From: Mucilaginibacter sp.
GTDB lineage: Bacteria; Bacteroidota; Bacteroidia; Sphingobacteriales; Sphingobacteriaceae
Assembly (NCBI RefSeq): GCF_028288205.1
Contig: NZ_JAQBOD010000008.1
Coordinates: 1 to 40,916, forward strand
Length of the DNA stretch: 40,916 nt
Direction: 5' to 3'
Both the position numbers and the translations under genes were made by a program. Positions within the stretch are counted from its first letter, which is position 1. Every line of letters begins with the position of its first letter. This document shows positions 17,708 through 26,016 of the stretch, piece after piece. The notes under the pieces were generated by a model that did no database searches, was not told the DNA's origin, and worked only from the letters and a program-made list of their open reading frames with translations.

Positions 17708-19627
17708 ATGCCCAGACTAAATTTGCTTGAAGAAACAAGGTTTGAAAAACTGCCGGTAACCATTTATGATAATGCAGCTGACGCCAGCATAGCTGTTGCC
17801 CGGCGCATAGCAAAGCTAATAAAGAGTAAGCAACGTAATAATGAAAAAACTGTATTAGGGCTTGCAACCGGCGTAACGCCAATAAAAGTATATGCCGAAC
17901 TGGTGCGTATGCACAAAGAGGACAGTCTTAGTTTTAAAGACGTTATTACCTTTAATTTGGATGAATACTATCCTATGAGACCAACATCAGCGCAAAGCTA
18001 TGTTACTTTCATGAAGGATAACCTGTTTAACCATATTGATATCGACCTTAACAATGTGCATATTCCTGACGGTACTTTAGCAAAAGATGAGGTAGCTGAT
18101 TTTTGCCTGGAATATGAACGTAAAATAACGGCCCTTGGGGGCTTGGATATGCAAATTTTGGGTATAGGGCGTACCGGGCATATCGGGTTTAATGAGCCGG
18201 GTTCGGCACCAAACTCAGGTACCAGATTAGTTACTTTGGATGACCTTACCCGTAGTGATGCTTCGCGCGATTTTGGCGGCAAGGAAAATGTACCTACCAA
18301 GGCTATAACTATGGGTATTGGTACCATATTTAAAGCCCGCGAAATCATTTTAATGGCCTGGAGCAAAAAGAAGGCTTCCATTTTAAAAAAGGCTGTTGAG
18401 GGCGAAATTTCTGCAGATGTACCTGCAACTTACCTGCAGCTTTCTGATCATGTAGAGTTTATAGTTGACAAGGATGCTGCTTCAGAATTAACGCGTTTAG
18501 ATACACCGTGGCTGGTAAAAGATTGTATATGGGATGAGCAGATTATAAAAAAGGCGGTAACCTGGCTCGCTCTAACTTTGAACAAGCCAATTTTAAAGCT
18601 TACCGAAGAGGATTACAATAACCATGGCATGGCACAACTGGCTACAGAAAAAGGGCCCGTTTACAATATAAATATTAACATATTTAATAAGTTGCAGCAT
18701 ACCATAACCGGGTGGCCGGGTGGTAAACCTAATGCCGATGATAGCCAGCGGCCAGAGCGGGCTGAACCGGCCAAAAAAAGAACAGTTATATTTTCTCCGC
18801 ACCCTGATGATGATGTTATATCTATGGGGGGGACATTTATCCGCCTGGCAGATCAGGGCCATGAAGTGCATGTAGCTTACCAGACTTCGGGTAATACCGC
18901 TGTTTGGGATGATGATGCATTGCGATACGTTGAGTTTAGTATTGACTTTAACAAATATCAAAAAATTGATACTACACAGTTAGAAGACTTGTATATGCGG
19001 ATGCGCAGCTTTTTAAAAGAAAAGCAGCCTAACCAAACAGATTCTGAAGAAATACTTACCGTAAAGGGCCAGATAAGAAAAGGCGAGGCTATTGCAGGTG
19101 CCAGGTATGCAGGTTTACCTGATGAGCGTATTCACTTTATGAATTTGCCATTTTATGATCGTTTTAAATCGCAAAAAAGTGTAAGCTATGAGGATGATAT
19201 AAAACAAACGATGGATCTGCTTAATATGATTAAACCCCATCAAATATTTGCTGCCGGTGATTTTGCCGACCCGCATGGTACCCATAAGGTTTGTTTTGAC
19301 ATTATTATAAACGCGTTAAAGCGTTTGCGTGAAACAGAAGAATGGATAAAAGACTGCTGGTTATGGTTATACCGCGGTGCATGGCATGAATTTCCTATCC
19401 ATGAAATTGAAATGGCCGTTCCATTATCACCCGAAGAGGTTACGCGTAAGCGGTTAGCTATATTTAAACATCAATCTCAAAAAGATATGCCTGTTTTCCC
19501 CGGGGAAGATTCAAGGGAGTTTTGGGTGCGTGCAGAGGACAGGACAAAAGAGACTGCATTTTGTTATAACCAGCTTGGCTTAGCCGAGTATGAGGCTATT
19601 GAGGCTTTTGTGCGCTGGGACTATTAA
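17708..19627 (+). CDS. nagB: Glucosamine-6-phosphate deaminase fused to a LmbE/PIG-L deacetylase domain
   Basis: The 639-residue protein joins two enzymes. Residues about 15-270 are a NagB deaminase (glucosamine-6-P to fructose-6-P plus ammonia), with LGLATGVTP, the base D85 in FNLDEYYP, and GIGRTGHIGFNEPG carrying H158 and E163. The position equal to D141 of E. coli NagB is T156; Bacillus NagB also lacks Asp there, so activity is still possible. Residues about 355-620 are a LmbE/PIG-L zinc deacetylase with FSPHPDDDV (H365, D367, D368) and DPHGTHK (H523, H526). Proteins of this size and order are widespread in Bacteroidota. PIG-L enzymes remove acetyl groups from GlcNAc-containing molecules, so the second domain may deacetylate the GlcNAc-6-P released by MurQ (inference). 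The stop overlaps that of the convergent dehydrogenase gene. Confidence 0.95.
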   Translation: MPRLNLLEETRFEKLPVTIYDNAADASIAVARRIAKLIKSKQRNNEKTVLGLATGVTPIKVYAELVRMHKEDSLSFKDVITFNLDEYYPMRPTSAQSYVTFMKDNLFNHIDIDLNNVHIPDGTLAKDEVADFCLEYERKITALGGLDMQILGIGRTGHIGFNEPGSAPNSGTRLVTLDDLTRSDASRDFGGKENVPTKAITMGIGTIFKAREIILMAWSKKKASILKKAVEGEISADVPATYLQLSDHVEFIVDKDAASELTRLDTPWLVKDCIWDEQIIKKAVTWLALTLNKPILKLTEEDYNNHGMAQLATEKGPVYNININIFNKLQHTITGWPGGKPNADDSQRPERAEPAKKRTVIFSPHPDDDVISMGGTFIRLADQGHEVHVAYQTSGNTAVWDDDALRYVEFSIDFNKYQKIDTTQLEDLYMRMRSFLKEKQPNQTDSEEILTVKGQIRKGEAIAGARYAGLPDERIHFMNLPFYDRFKSQKSVSYEDDIKQTMDLLNMIKPHQIFAAGDFADPHGTHKVCFDIIINALKRLRETEEWIKDCWLWLYRGAWHEFPIHEIEMAVPLSPEEVTRKRLAIFKHQSQKDMPVFPGEDSREFWVRAEDRTKETAFCYNQLGLAEYEAIEAFVRWDY

Positions 19628-22578
19628 AATAGCGTTTCAGGATTTATTAAAGCGTTATACAGTATCTCTGCGGGGTGAAAGGCTCGTCGTTGTACCCCAT
19701 CTTTTATCTGATGCCTGCAACTGGTACCTGCGGCTGCAATAAGAGTTGTATGCGGCTCTTTTTTAATAGCAGGAAAAAGCACAAGTGCGCCTATTTTCAT
19801 AGAAACATCATAATGCTCTTTTTCATAACCAAATGAGCCCGCCATACCACAGCAACCTGATGGTATTAAATCAACTTCGTAATTTGTGGGAAGCCCTAAT
19901 ATTTTACCGGCAAAATCCATATTAGATAATGCTTTTTGATGGCAGTGGCCATGTAATGCTATTTTCTGGGGTAGGGTGGTAAAGCTTTTCTTGATAATTG
20001 CTCCGGCTTGAATTTCCCGGTAAAACCATTCTTCAAAAAGATAGGTGTGTTTGCCTATTTCCCTTGCTTTTTCTTTTAAGTCATCACTCACCAAAGAAAG
20101 ATACTCATCACGAAAGGAAAGTATAGCCGATGGTTCAATACCGATAAGTGGTATTTGATCATTTACCTTGCCATATAGCTTATTTATATTTTGCTCTGCA
20201 CATTTTTTAGCTTCTTCAAGCATTCCTTTTGATAGAAAAGACCTTCCGCTTTCGGCATGGTCCGGTATAATAACCTGGTAACCCAGTTTCTCTAATAACA
20301 GAATTGTTTTTTTGCCAATCTCCACATCAGTGTAATTGGTAAACTCATCGCAAAAAAGGTAAACCATCTTGCCGGTAATTTTAGATGTTTTTTGCCTTGC
20401 GTTATACCACGCAAGTAATGTCTGTCCCGCTGCTGCAGGTAATGACCTGTCAGGATGGAAGCCCGAAAAGTGATTCATAGCTTTGCGTATCAGGTTATTT
20501 CTGATAGCCATATTATAAATTCCGGACAGGCGCGATGCCAGCTTCATATTACTGCCAAAGTTGCCAATCAGTTTGGTGCGGAAGGGTATACCGTTTGCTT
20601 TTTGGTAATGATAAAGAAATTCGGCGCGCAGCTTGGTCATATCTACTGCCGACGGGCATTCAATTTTGCAGCCTTTGCAGGCCAGGCAAAGGTCAAGCAC
20701 CTCTTTAACCATATCGGCTGATTTACCTGTACCTAAAGTTTCGGGTGTTTCATTCAGATATTGCCTGAGGATATTGGCCCGTGCACGCGTAGTATCTTTT
20801 TCATTGCGTGTGGCCATATAACTTGGGCACATGGTGCCGCCTGTAATTTCTGTTTTGCGGCAATCGCCGGATCCGCTGCATTTTTCGGTAAGACGCAGCA
20901 TTCCTTCATCGCCGGTAAAGTCAAATAAAGTGTGATGATCCCTTTTTATCGCGTCAGCGTCATAACGCAGGTTAGACAGCATTGGTGGCGTATTAGTAAT
21001 CTTCCCCAAATTAAATACCCCCGAAGGATCAAAGATGGCTTTTACCTGTTTAAACAGATCATAAACCCGCTCGCCCATTACATAGCTTATATATTCGCCA
21101 CGTAAACGGCCATCACCATGCTCGCCTGATAGGGAGCCATTGTGTTTTTTAACTAAAATAGCTGTTTCTGCCAATACTTGTTGAAATAATGCCTGCCCTT
21201 CCCTGGTTTTTAGGTTGATCATAGGCTCTATATGCAATTCGCCTGCACCGGCATGTGCATAGGCTGAGAAGGGAATACGATGCTTAGTTAAAAGTATTTC
21301 AAGATCATGAATATAAGCCGGTAAATCTTCAACCGCTACCGCGCAATCTTCAATAAGGTTTACGGGTTGTACATCTCCTTTTAAGTTTCGCAGCAAGCCT
21401 AACCCGGCCTTACGCAGCTCCCAAGCTTTTTTGGTATCATTGCCGGTTAATATTGGGTAAGCATAACCTAATTGTGCCGCCTTTAAAGCATCAATAAGTT
21501 TATTGCATTGATTAATTAAGCCCTCTTCGCTACTGTCAAAAAACTCTACCATTAACAGTGCATTTGGTGCACCCTGTAAAAAGAAACGGTTTTCAGCTTG
21601 CCCGGCATTGTTAATAGCTTGTTCCAATATAACATGGTCAACCAGTTCAGACGCGCTGCAGCCGCAATTAACGGCTATTAAATTAACATGTAAAGCTTCC
21701 TGTAAGCTGGTACAGTGCACTGCCACTATGCCAACATTGTTGGGTGGCAGGTCTATAAGTTTTAGTTTAGCTTCGGTTATAAAACATAAGGTTCCTTCAG
21801 AGCCGGCAATGATGGTACTTAAATTTATACCTTGCCGTTGCTGCACCATGTTAACCAAGCTATCTAACGCATAACCGCTGTTTCTGCGTTTAACTTCTTT
21901 TTTTGGGAAGTTCTTTAATATCTCGTTTTGGTTTTGTTCAGATTCAGTAAGGGTAAGCAGTTTGTTGTATAGCCGGCCCTCTAAACCAGTACCGTTTCTT
22001 TTTTCGCTAAGCTTCTCATAAGCTATCTCACCAAAGACCAATTCGCCGGCGTCATGCATCAAAGCGGTTACTTCAAGCAAATTATCACGGGTAGCTCCCC
22101 ATATCATAGAATGCAACCCGCATGAATTGTTACCTATCATACCACCTATCATGGCCCGGCTTGAGGTTGATGTTTCCGGCCCAAACATTAAACCAAATGG
22201 CTTTAAATAAGCATTGAGGTCGTCTCTTATTACGCCTGGCTGTACCCTTACCCATTTTTCCTGCGCGTTAACTTCTAAAACAGCGGTCATGTATTTAGAA
22301 ATATCAACCACTAAACCATTGCCAACCACCTGCCCGGCAAGTGATGTGCCGGCTGCGCGCGGTATCAGGGTTAGTTTGTGTTTATTGGCAAATATAATGA
22401 GCTGCTTAATATCTTCGGCATGGCGTGGCATAGCTACCGCCAGAGGTTGTTCCTGGTATACCGAGGCATCAGTAGCATATACAGTTTTTACCGCCTGGTG
22501 GCTGGTTGAACTATCATAAAATAGTTCACCTGTTAAGTTTTTATCAAGTTCCAGGAAATTCAAATTTGACCAGCTCAT
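19624..22578 (-). CDS. FAD/Fe-S D-lactate dehydrogenase-type oxidoreductase (GlcD-GlpC fusion)
   Basis: The 984-residue protein combines a GlcD-like FAD subunit with a GlpC-like iron-sulfur subunit. The FAD-binding domain (about 45-270) shows LIPRAAGTSLAGQVVGNGLV and a GGMIGNNSCG loop, followed by an FAD-oxidase C-terminal domain with SGEHGDGRLRGEYI. Cysteine motifs for two iron-sulfur clusters are CSGSGDCRKTEITGGTMCP and CLACKGCKIECP. A CCG-type region near the end contains HGHCHQKAL and SGCCGMAGSFGYEKEH. Such proteins oxidise D-lactate or other D-2-hydroxy acids and pass electrons to the quinone pool. MurQ, on the opposite strand, releases D-lactate, so D-lactate is the natural candidate. 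The gene follows the symporter gene after 6 bases and is therefore in its operon. Glycolate remains an alternative substrate. Confidence 0.93.
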   Translation of the reverse strand: MSWSNLNFLELDKNLTGELFYDSSTSHQAVKTVYATDASVYQEQPLAVAMPRHAEDIKQLIIFANKHKLTLIPRAAGTSLAGQVVGNGLVVDISKYMTAVLEVNAQEKWVRVQPGVIRDDLNAYLKPFGLMFGPETSTSSRAMIGGMIGNNSCGLHSMIWGATRDNLLEVTALMHDAGELVFGEIAYEKLSEKRNGTGLEGRLYNKLLTLTESEQNQNEILKNFPKKEVKRRNSGYALDSLVNMVQQRQGINLSTIIAGSEGTLCFITEAKLKLIDLPPNNVGIVAVHCTSLQEALHVNLIAVNCGCSASELVDHVILEQAINNAGQAENRFFLQGAPNALLMVEFFDSSEEGLINQCNKLIDALKAAQLGYAYPILTGNDTKKAWELRKAGLGLLRNLKGDVQPVNLIEDCAVAVEDLPAYIHDLEILLTKHRIPFSAYAHAGAGELHIEPMINLKTREGQALFQQVLAETAILVKKHNGSLSGEHGDGRLRGEYISYVMGERVYDLFKQVKAIFDPSGVFNLGKITNTPPMLSNLRYDADAIKRDHHTLFDFTGDEGMLRLTEKCSGSGDCRKTEITGGTMCPSYMATRNEKDTTRARANILRQYLNETPETLGTGKSADMVKEVLDLCLACKGCKIECPSAVDMTKLRAEFLYHYQKANGIPFRTKLIGNFGSNMKLASRLSGIYNMAIRNNLIRKAMNHFSGFHPDRSLPAAAGQTLLAWYNARQKTSKITGKMVYLFCDEFTNYTDVEIGKKTILLLEKLGYQVIIPDHAESGRSFLSKGMLEEAKKCAEQNINKLYGKVNDQIPLIGIEPSAILSFRDEYLSLVSDDLKEKAREIGKHTYLFEEWFYREIQAGAIIKKSFTTLPQKIALHGHCHQKALSNMDFAGKILGLPTNYEVDLIPSGCCGMAGSFGYEKEHYDVSMKIGALVLFPAIKKEPHTTLIAAAGTSCRHQIKDGVQRRAFHPAEILYNALINPETLF

Positions 22579-22584
22579 GTTATA

Positions 22585-24087
22585 TTAAATAGTTGGTTTT
22601 AAAACAGCTTTTTGTTGGCGGGTGAAACTACTGGCGGTAATTAATAAAAGTAAAAAGGTTATTGCGCCGTTAAGTAAAATAAGTTCATTATCAAACACAT
22701 AACCATTAAATAAACGTGCAGAATTTAAACTTATAAAATAGCATATGGCCGGTGATAGCACACAGATGAAAGGTACCAAATGATCACTCACTTTTCTCTG
22801 TTTAACAAACAGCCCAAATGAATATAAACCCAGTAATGGGCCGTAAGTGTAGGTAGCTACTTTAAAAATAGCACTAACCACCGCCTCATTATTAATTGCA
22901 TTAAAAATGATAATAGTTATAAATATTAATCCGGAAAACAGAACATGCACGTAGTTTCTTTTCCTGATCATTTTTTGGCTGTTAATATCTTCGCTTTTGC
23001 TAAAGTTTAAAAAATCAACACAAAAAGATGTAGTTAATGCGGTCAATGCAGAATCTGTAGTGGCAAAAGTGGCAGCTGTTAAACCTAACATAAACACTAC
23101 TGCCGGCACCAGCCCTAAGTAATTTAGGGCGATGGTTGGGTATAAATAGTCTGTTTTAGTTACAGTAATTCCATTACGGATAGCATAGATATAAAGGAGG
23201 GCGCCCACGCTTAAAAAAAATATATTAATGACTACAAAAATTGCCGTAAAGCTGAACATGTTTTTTTGCGCCTCACGGATATTTTTACAACTCAGGTTCT
23301 TTTGCATCAGGTCCTGGTCCAGGCCCACCATTGCCAGGGTAATAAATATGCCGCCAATAAACTGTTTGCTAAAATGAAGCCTGTTAGGCAAAAAATCATT
23401 AAAGAAAAAAACCTGCGAGTAGCTGCTGTTTTTTATAGCCGTTACTGCCCCAAACAAGCTAAGGTGCAAGCTGCGGCAAATAAAGAAAAGTGATAAAAAA
23501 ACAGAGGTGACAAGGAACAAGGTTTGCAGGCTATCGGTTATGATAATAGTTTTTAAACCGCCCTTATGTGTATAGGCCCATATTAAAAATAAGCATATAA
23601 ATACGGTTACAGCCAACGGGACATGATAAAAATCGAAGATAAATTTTTGTAATACAATAACCACCAGATATAGCCGGAAGGCAGAGCCAATTACACGGCT
23701 TATTAAAAATATGGCTGCGGCGGTTTTATAACTGCGGTAGCCTAATGTTCCTTCAATATAACTATAAATTGAAGTGAGTTTTAAACGGTAGTAAAGTGGC
23801 AGTAATACCATCGTTATGATAATAAACCCCACCGCGTTGCCCAGCACAAATTGAAAGTAAGCAAAAGCATCGCCTGAAGGCGCCCCCACTTTGCCGGGAA
23901 CAGAAATAAAGGTTACACCGCTAAGGGCCGTGCCTATCATGCCAAATGCAACCAGGTACCACTTTGATTTTCGGTTGGCTGTGAAAAAGGTAGCATTATC
24001 AGCAGTGCCCTTAGCTGTAAGCTGTGCAATGCCTATTAACACCACAAAATAACCAATTATGAAGGATAAGAGTATAATAGGAGACAT
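22585..24087 (-). CDS. Sodium:solute symporter (SSS family)
   Basis: I place the start at the ATG at 24087, which begins MSPIILLSFIIGYFVVLIGI and gives 500 residues, a usual SSS length. The open frame continues upstream to 24165, but those 26 residues are unlike the family and overlap the likely regulatory sites. About 13 hydrophobic helices are visible. The segment RKSKWYLVAFGMIGTALSGV is the SSS hallmark of the first loop and second helix, and VGLDQDLMQKNLSCKN is the conserved helix-8/9 region. Sodium drives uptake of a small solute across the inner membrane. Its operon with a D-lactate dehydrogenase and its place beside murQ and nagB suggest an amino sugar such as MurNAc or anhydro-MurNAc, or a monocarboxylate such as lactate. 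The sequence does not settle which. Confidence 0.92.
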   Translation of the reverse strand: MSPIILLSFIIGYFVVLIGIAQLTAKGTADNATFFTANRKSKWYLVAFGMIGTALSGVTFISVPGKVGAPSGDAFAYFQFVLGNAVGFIIITMVLLPLYYRLKLTSIYSYIEGTLGYRSYKTAAAIFLISRVIGSAFRLYLVVIVLQKFIFDFYHVPLAVTVFICLFLIWAYTHKGGLKTIIITDSLQTLFLVTSVFLSLFFICRSLHLSLFGAVTAIKNSSYSQVFFFNDFLPNRLHFSKQFIGGIFITLAMVGLDQDLMQKNLSCKNIREAQKNMFSFTAIFVVINIFFLSVGALLYIYAIRNGITVTKTDYLYPTIALNYLGLVPAVVFMLGLTAATFATTDSALTALTTSFCVDFLNFSKSEDINSQKMIRKRNYVHVLFSGLIFITIIIFNAINNEAVVSAIFKVATYTYGPLLGLYSFGLFVKQRKVSDHLVPFICVLSPAICYFISLNSARLFNGYVFDNELILLNGAITFLLLLITASSFTRQQKAVLKPTI

Positions 24088-24108
24088 AAAAATATAAAGT
24101 TTAATATG

Positions 24109-24198
24109 GCAAAACGCATTTGCGTAAATTTGCATTAATTTATTTAAATATGCAATAAAATGCATGTTCGATAAGTAAATTACTTGCGTTATTTTGCA
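24109..24198. promoter_or_regulatory. Cluster of TGCA/TGCG palindromes in the divergent promoter region
   Basis: Between the symporter start (24087) and the GH18 start (24273) lie several symmetrical elements built from the same half site. They are ACGCATTTGCGT at 24114-24125, TTGCAT at 24131-24136 facing ATGCAA at 24150-24155, ATGCAT at 24160-24165, and TTGCGTTATTTTGCAT at 24184-24199. They could be binding sites of a regulator shared by the two divergent units. No regulator gene is adjacent. The DeoR-type regulator at 8263 is the only specific candidate in this part of the window. Confidence 0.45.
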
Positions 24199-24272
24199 TA
24201 TTTAATTTTAATGTTATATTTTTATTGTCGGCTGGTTTAAAAATATTAGCTTTTAACTAAACAATTAATTCT

Positions 24273-25328
24273 ATGAGGAAGCACTTTTTTACAATTCTGG
24301 TTATTCTGGTAACGGGTTTTAAAATTCAGGCGCAGGGACGATCCGAAAATTTGTTTTATATGACTGATAGTCCGGATTCTTTTGAAAGTTTCCGAAAAAA
24401 TGTAAGCCAGATATCCATTGTATGCCCGCAGGTATTTTTCATCAGTAAAGAAGGCGTATTGTCGGGCTCTGTTGATCCCAGGCTATTAGAAATTTCAAAA
24501 GCAAATAATATAAAGGTTATGCCTTTAATAGTAAATACAGGTTTTAATGCCCTGTTATTGCATAATATAGTTACTAATCCGGTAGCGCGTAAACGTGCAA
24601 TTGACATGATGTTGCTATATGCAAAACAATATGGGCTTGATGGCTGGCAATTTGATATGGAGGGTCTTAACATTGCTGATCGTGATAATTTTACCTCTTT
24701 TTTTAAAGAAACAGCCGAAGCCTTGCATCATGAAAAATTACAGTTATCTGCAGCGCTGGTACATACTATAGAGAATGTTGGCGGGCCAACTGCTTACCAT
24801 AGTTTTTTGTTTGAGAACTGGCGCGCGGGTTATAACTTTAAAGAACTTGCAGCGGCCGGCGATTTCTTGTCTATAATGACTTATGATCAGCATACCAGGC
24901 GCACACCACCCGGGCCTGTGGCAGGTGCAGATTGGATGGAGCGTATTGTTAAATATTTATTGGATGAGGGTGTGCCACCACAAAAGCTTTCATTAGGCAT
25001 ACCTAACTATTCTGTGCATTGGTTCCCGGATTATACCGAAGAAAGAGGAGGATTTTCTAATGGGCAGCAAATAGGATATAACACCGTGCAGTATTTGCTC
25101 GGAAAATATAATGTAAAACCCATCTGGAATGAAAAAGCAGGTTGCAATTATGCAGTTTGGGATAACGATGGCGTGTATGAATATATTTATATTGAAGATG
25201 CACAGTCGCTAAAACCCAAACTATCTATCCTGGCAAAATACAAATTGAGAGGCATATCTGTATGGGCGCTGGGCAGGGAAGACATTGCTTTTTGGAATGT
25301 GTTAAGTAAAGAGGCAAAAAAAAGATAA
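24273..25328 (+). CDS. Secreted GH18-family glycosidase (peptidoglycan/chitin type)
   Basis: The 351-residue protein has a Sec signal peptide ending in KIQAQG and a single GH18 TIM barrel. The catalytic strand reads LDGWQFDMEG, with D123, D128 and the acid E130. The usual GH18 pattern is DGxDxDxE, so the first aspartate of the DxDxE core is replaced by Q126. Other barrel landmarks are FLSIMTYDQHTRRTPPGP (the MTYD strand), LSLGIPNYSVHW and RGISVWALGREDI. The fold is closer to the short cell-wall-active YaaH/SleL-like GH18 group than to large chitinases (judged by eye). Beside muramic acid genes, an N-acetylglucosaminidase acting on peptidoglycan chains is likely (inference). It is transcribed away from the symporter across a shared regulatory region. 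Confidence 0.85.
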   Translation: MRKHFFTILVILVTGFKIQAQGRSENLFYMTDSPDSFESFRKNVSQISIVCPQVFFISKEGVLSGSVDPRLLEISKANNIKVMPLIVNTGFNALLLHNIVTNPVARKRAIDMMLLYAKQYGLDGWQFDMEGLNIADRDNFTSFFKETAEALHHEKLQLSAALVHTIENVGGPTAYHSFLFENWRAGYNFKELAAAGDFLSIMTYDQHTRRTPPGPVAGADWMERIVKYLLDEGVPPQKLSLGIPNYSVHWFPDYTEERGGFSNGQQIGYNTVQYLLGKYNVKPIWNEKAGCNYAVWDNDGVYEYIYIEDAQSLKPKLSILAKYKLRGISVWALGREDIAFWNVLSKEAKKR

Positions 25329-26016
25329 TCTATTCGGACTCAAAAAAGTAAAGCCCGATGTAAGAGTGTTTACATTACAATAGGTTGCCGCGGGAATATG
25401 ATTTATTATCGTGTGTTATTTAAAATCCTGCATAGGACAGGATGGGCAATACAGTAAAGCCATCTTTTTTTAATAAAAAATTAACAGCTGCAGGAAAAAA
25501 TAATATTGTTGGTTTGCGGGGAGCCCTTTGTGGGCAGGTTAGCTGCGGCTGTTGGGTCTCTTTAATAATGGCATGAAGCCAGTTTATGCTTTAGTTTTTA
25601 TATACTATTGTATTCGCAACGGGAAAGGTAATAAACCTATACCCGTTAAATTTATTACTGTACTGTACCATGTACACGTTGATACACCTTGGTACACCTT
25701 GGTACACCCAAAAATGCAATTAATTGAAAATGACCATGTTAGTTATTGTCAAATAAACTAACTATTAAATACGTGGTTAGCGATTGAAAATTAAGCAGCA
25801 AGCGCATGTTTAATAGGGTTAAGGGGCTTGCCGTTTAAATGATAATATTATTGCAGGAGGGTTACAGCGGCCACTTTAGCCATAATTGCGAGTAGCTAAT
25901 GCTTTGTTACAAACGGATCATCTATTTTAAAAATTCCGAAACTTTTTAAAAGTGTAATTACCAATTAATACTATCTTAATACTTGCTCTTTATTTTCGCT
26001 GCAGATTTAAACTAAA
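25329..26016. other. Long intergenic region with short palindromes and a 10-bp repeat
   Basis: This 688-base gap separates the amino-sugar locus from the ECF/FecR locus. An open frame at 25552-25761 has no recognisable family, no signal and poor composition, and I do not count it as a gene. Visible structure includes TGTAA/TTACA facing copies at 25359-25374, ATCCTG/CAGGAT at 25425-25443, and the TGTAC- and GGTACACC-rich block at 25661-25710. No tRNA or known small RNA is recognised. Confidence 0.5.
25681..25710. repeat. Three tandem copies of a 10-bp unit (GGTACACCTT)
   Basis: The copies are GATACACCTT, GGTACACCTT and GGTACACCCA, at exactly 10-base spacing, so they fall on one face of the helix. 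Just before them (25661-25676) is a run of TGTAC motifs (TACTGTACCATGTACA). The nearest genes are GH18, ending at 25328, and the sigma factor, starting at 26017. Confidence 0.85.

Noticed and set aside
24088..24165. Upstream extension of the symporter gene to an ATG at 24165
   Set aside because: The extra 26 residues do not resemble SSS proteins and overlap the palindrome cluster. The ATG at 24087 gives the usual SSS N-terminus.
25681..25710. Tandem repeat considered as a CRISPR remnant
   Set aside because: The unit is only 10 bases, there are no spacers, and no cas genes are present.
25552..25761. A 69-codon open frame in the long intergenic region
   Set aside because: It runs through the 10-bp repeat, has no recognisable domain or signal and no plausible start context.
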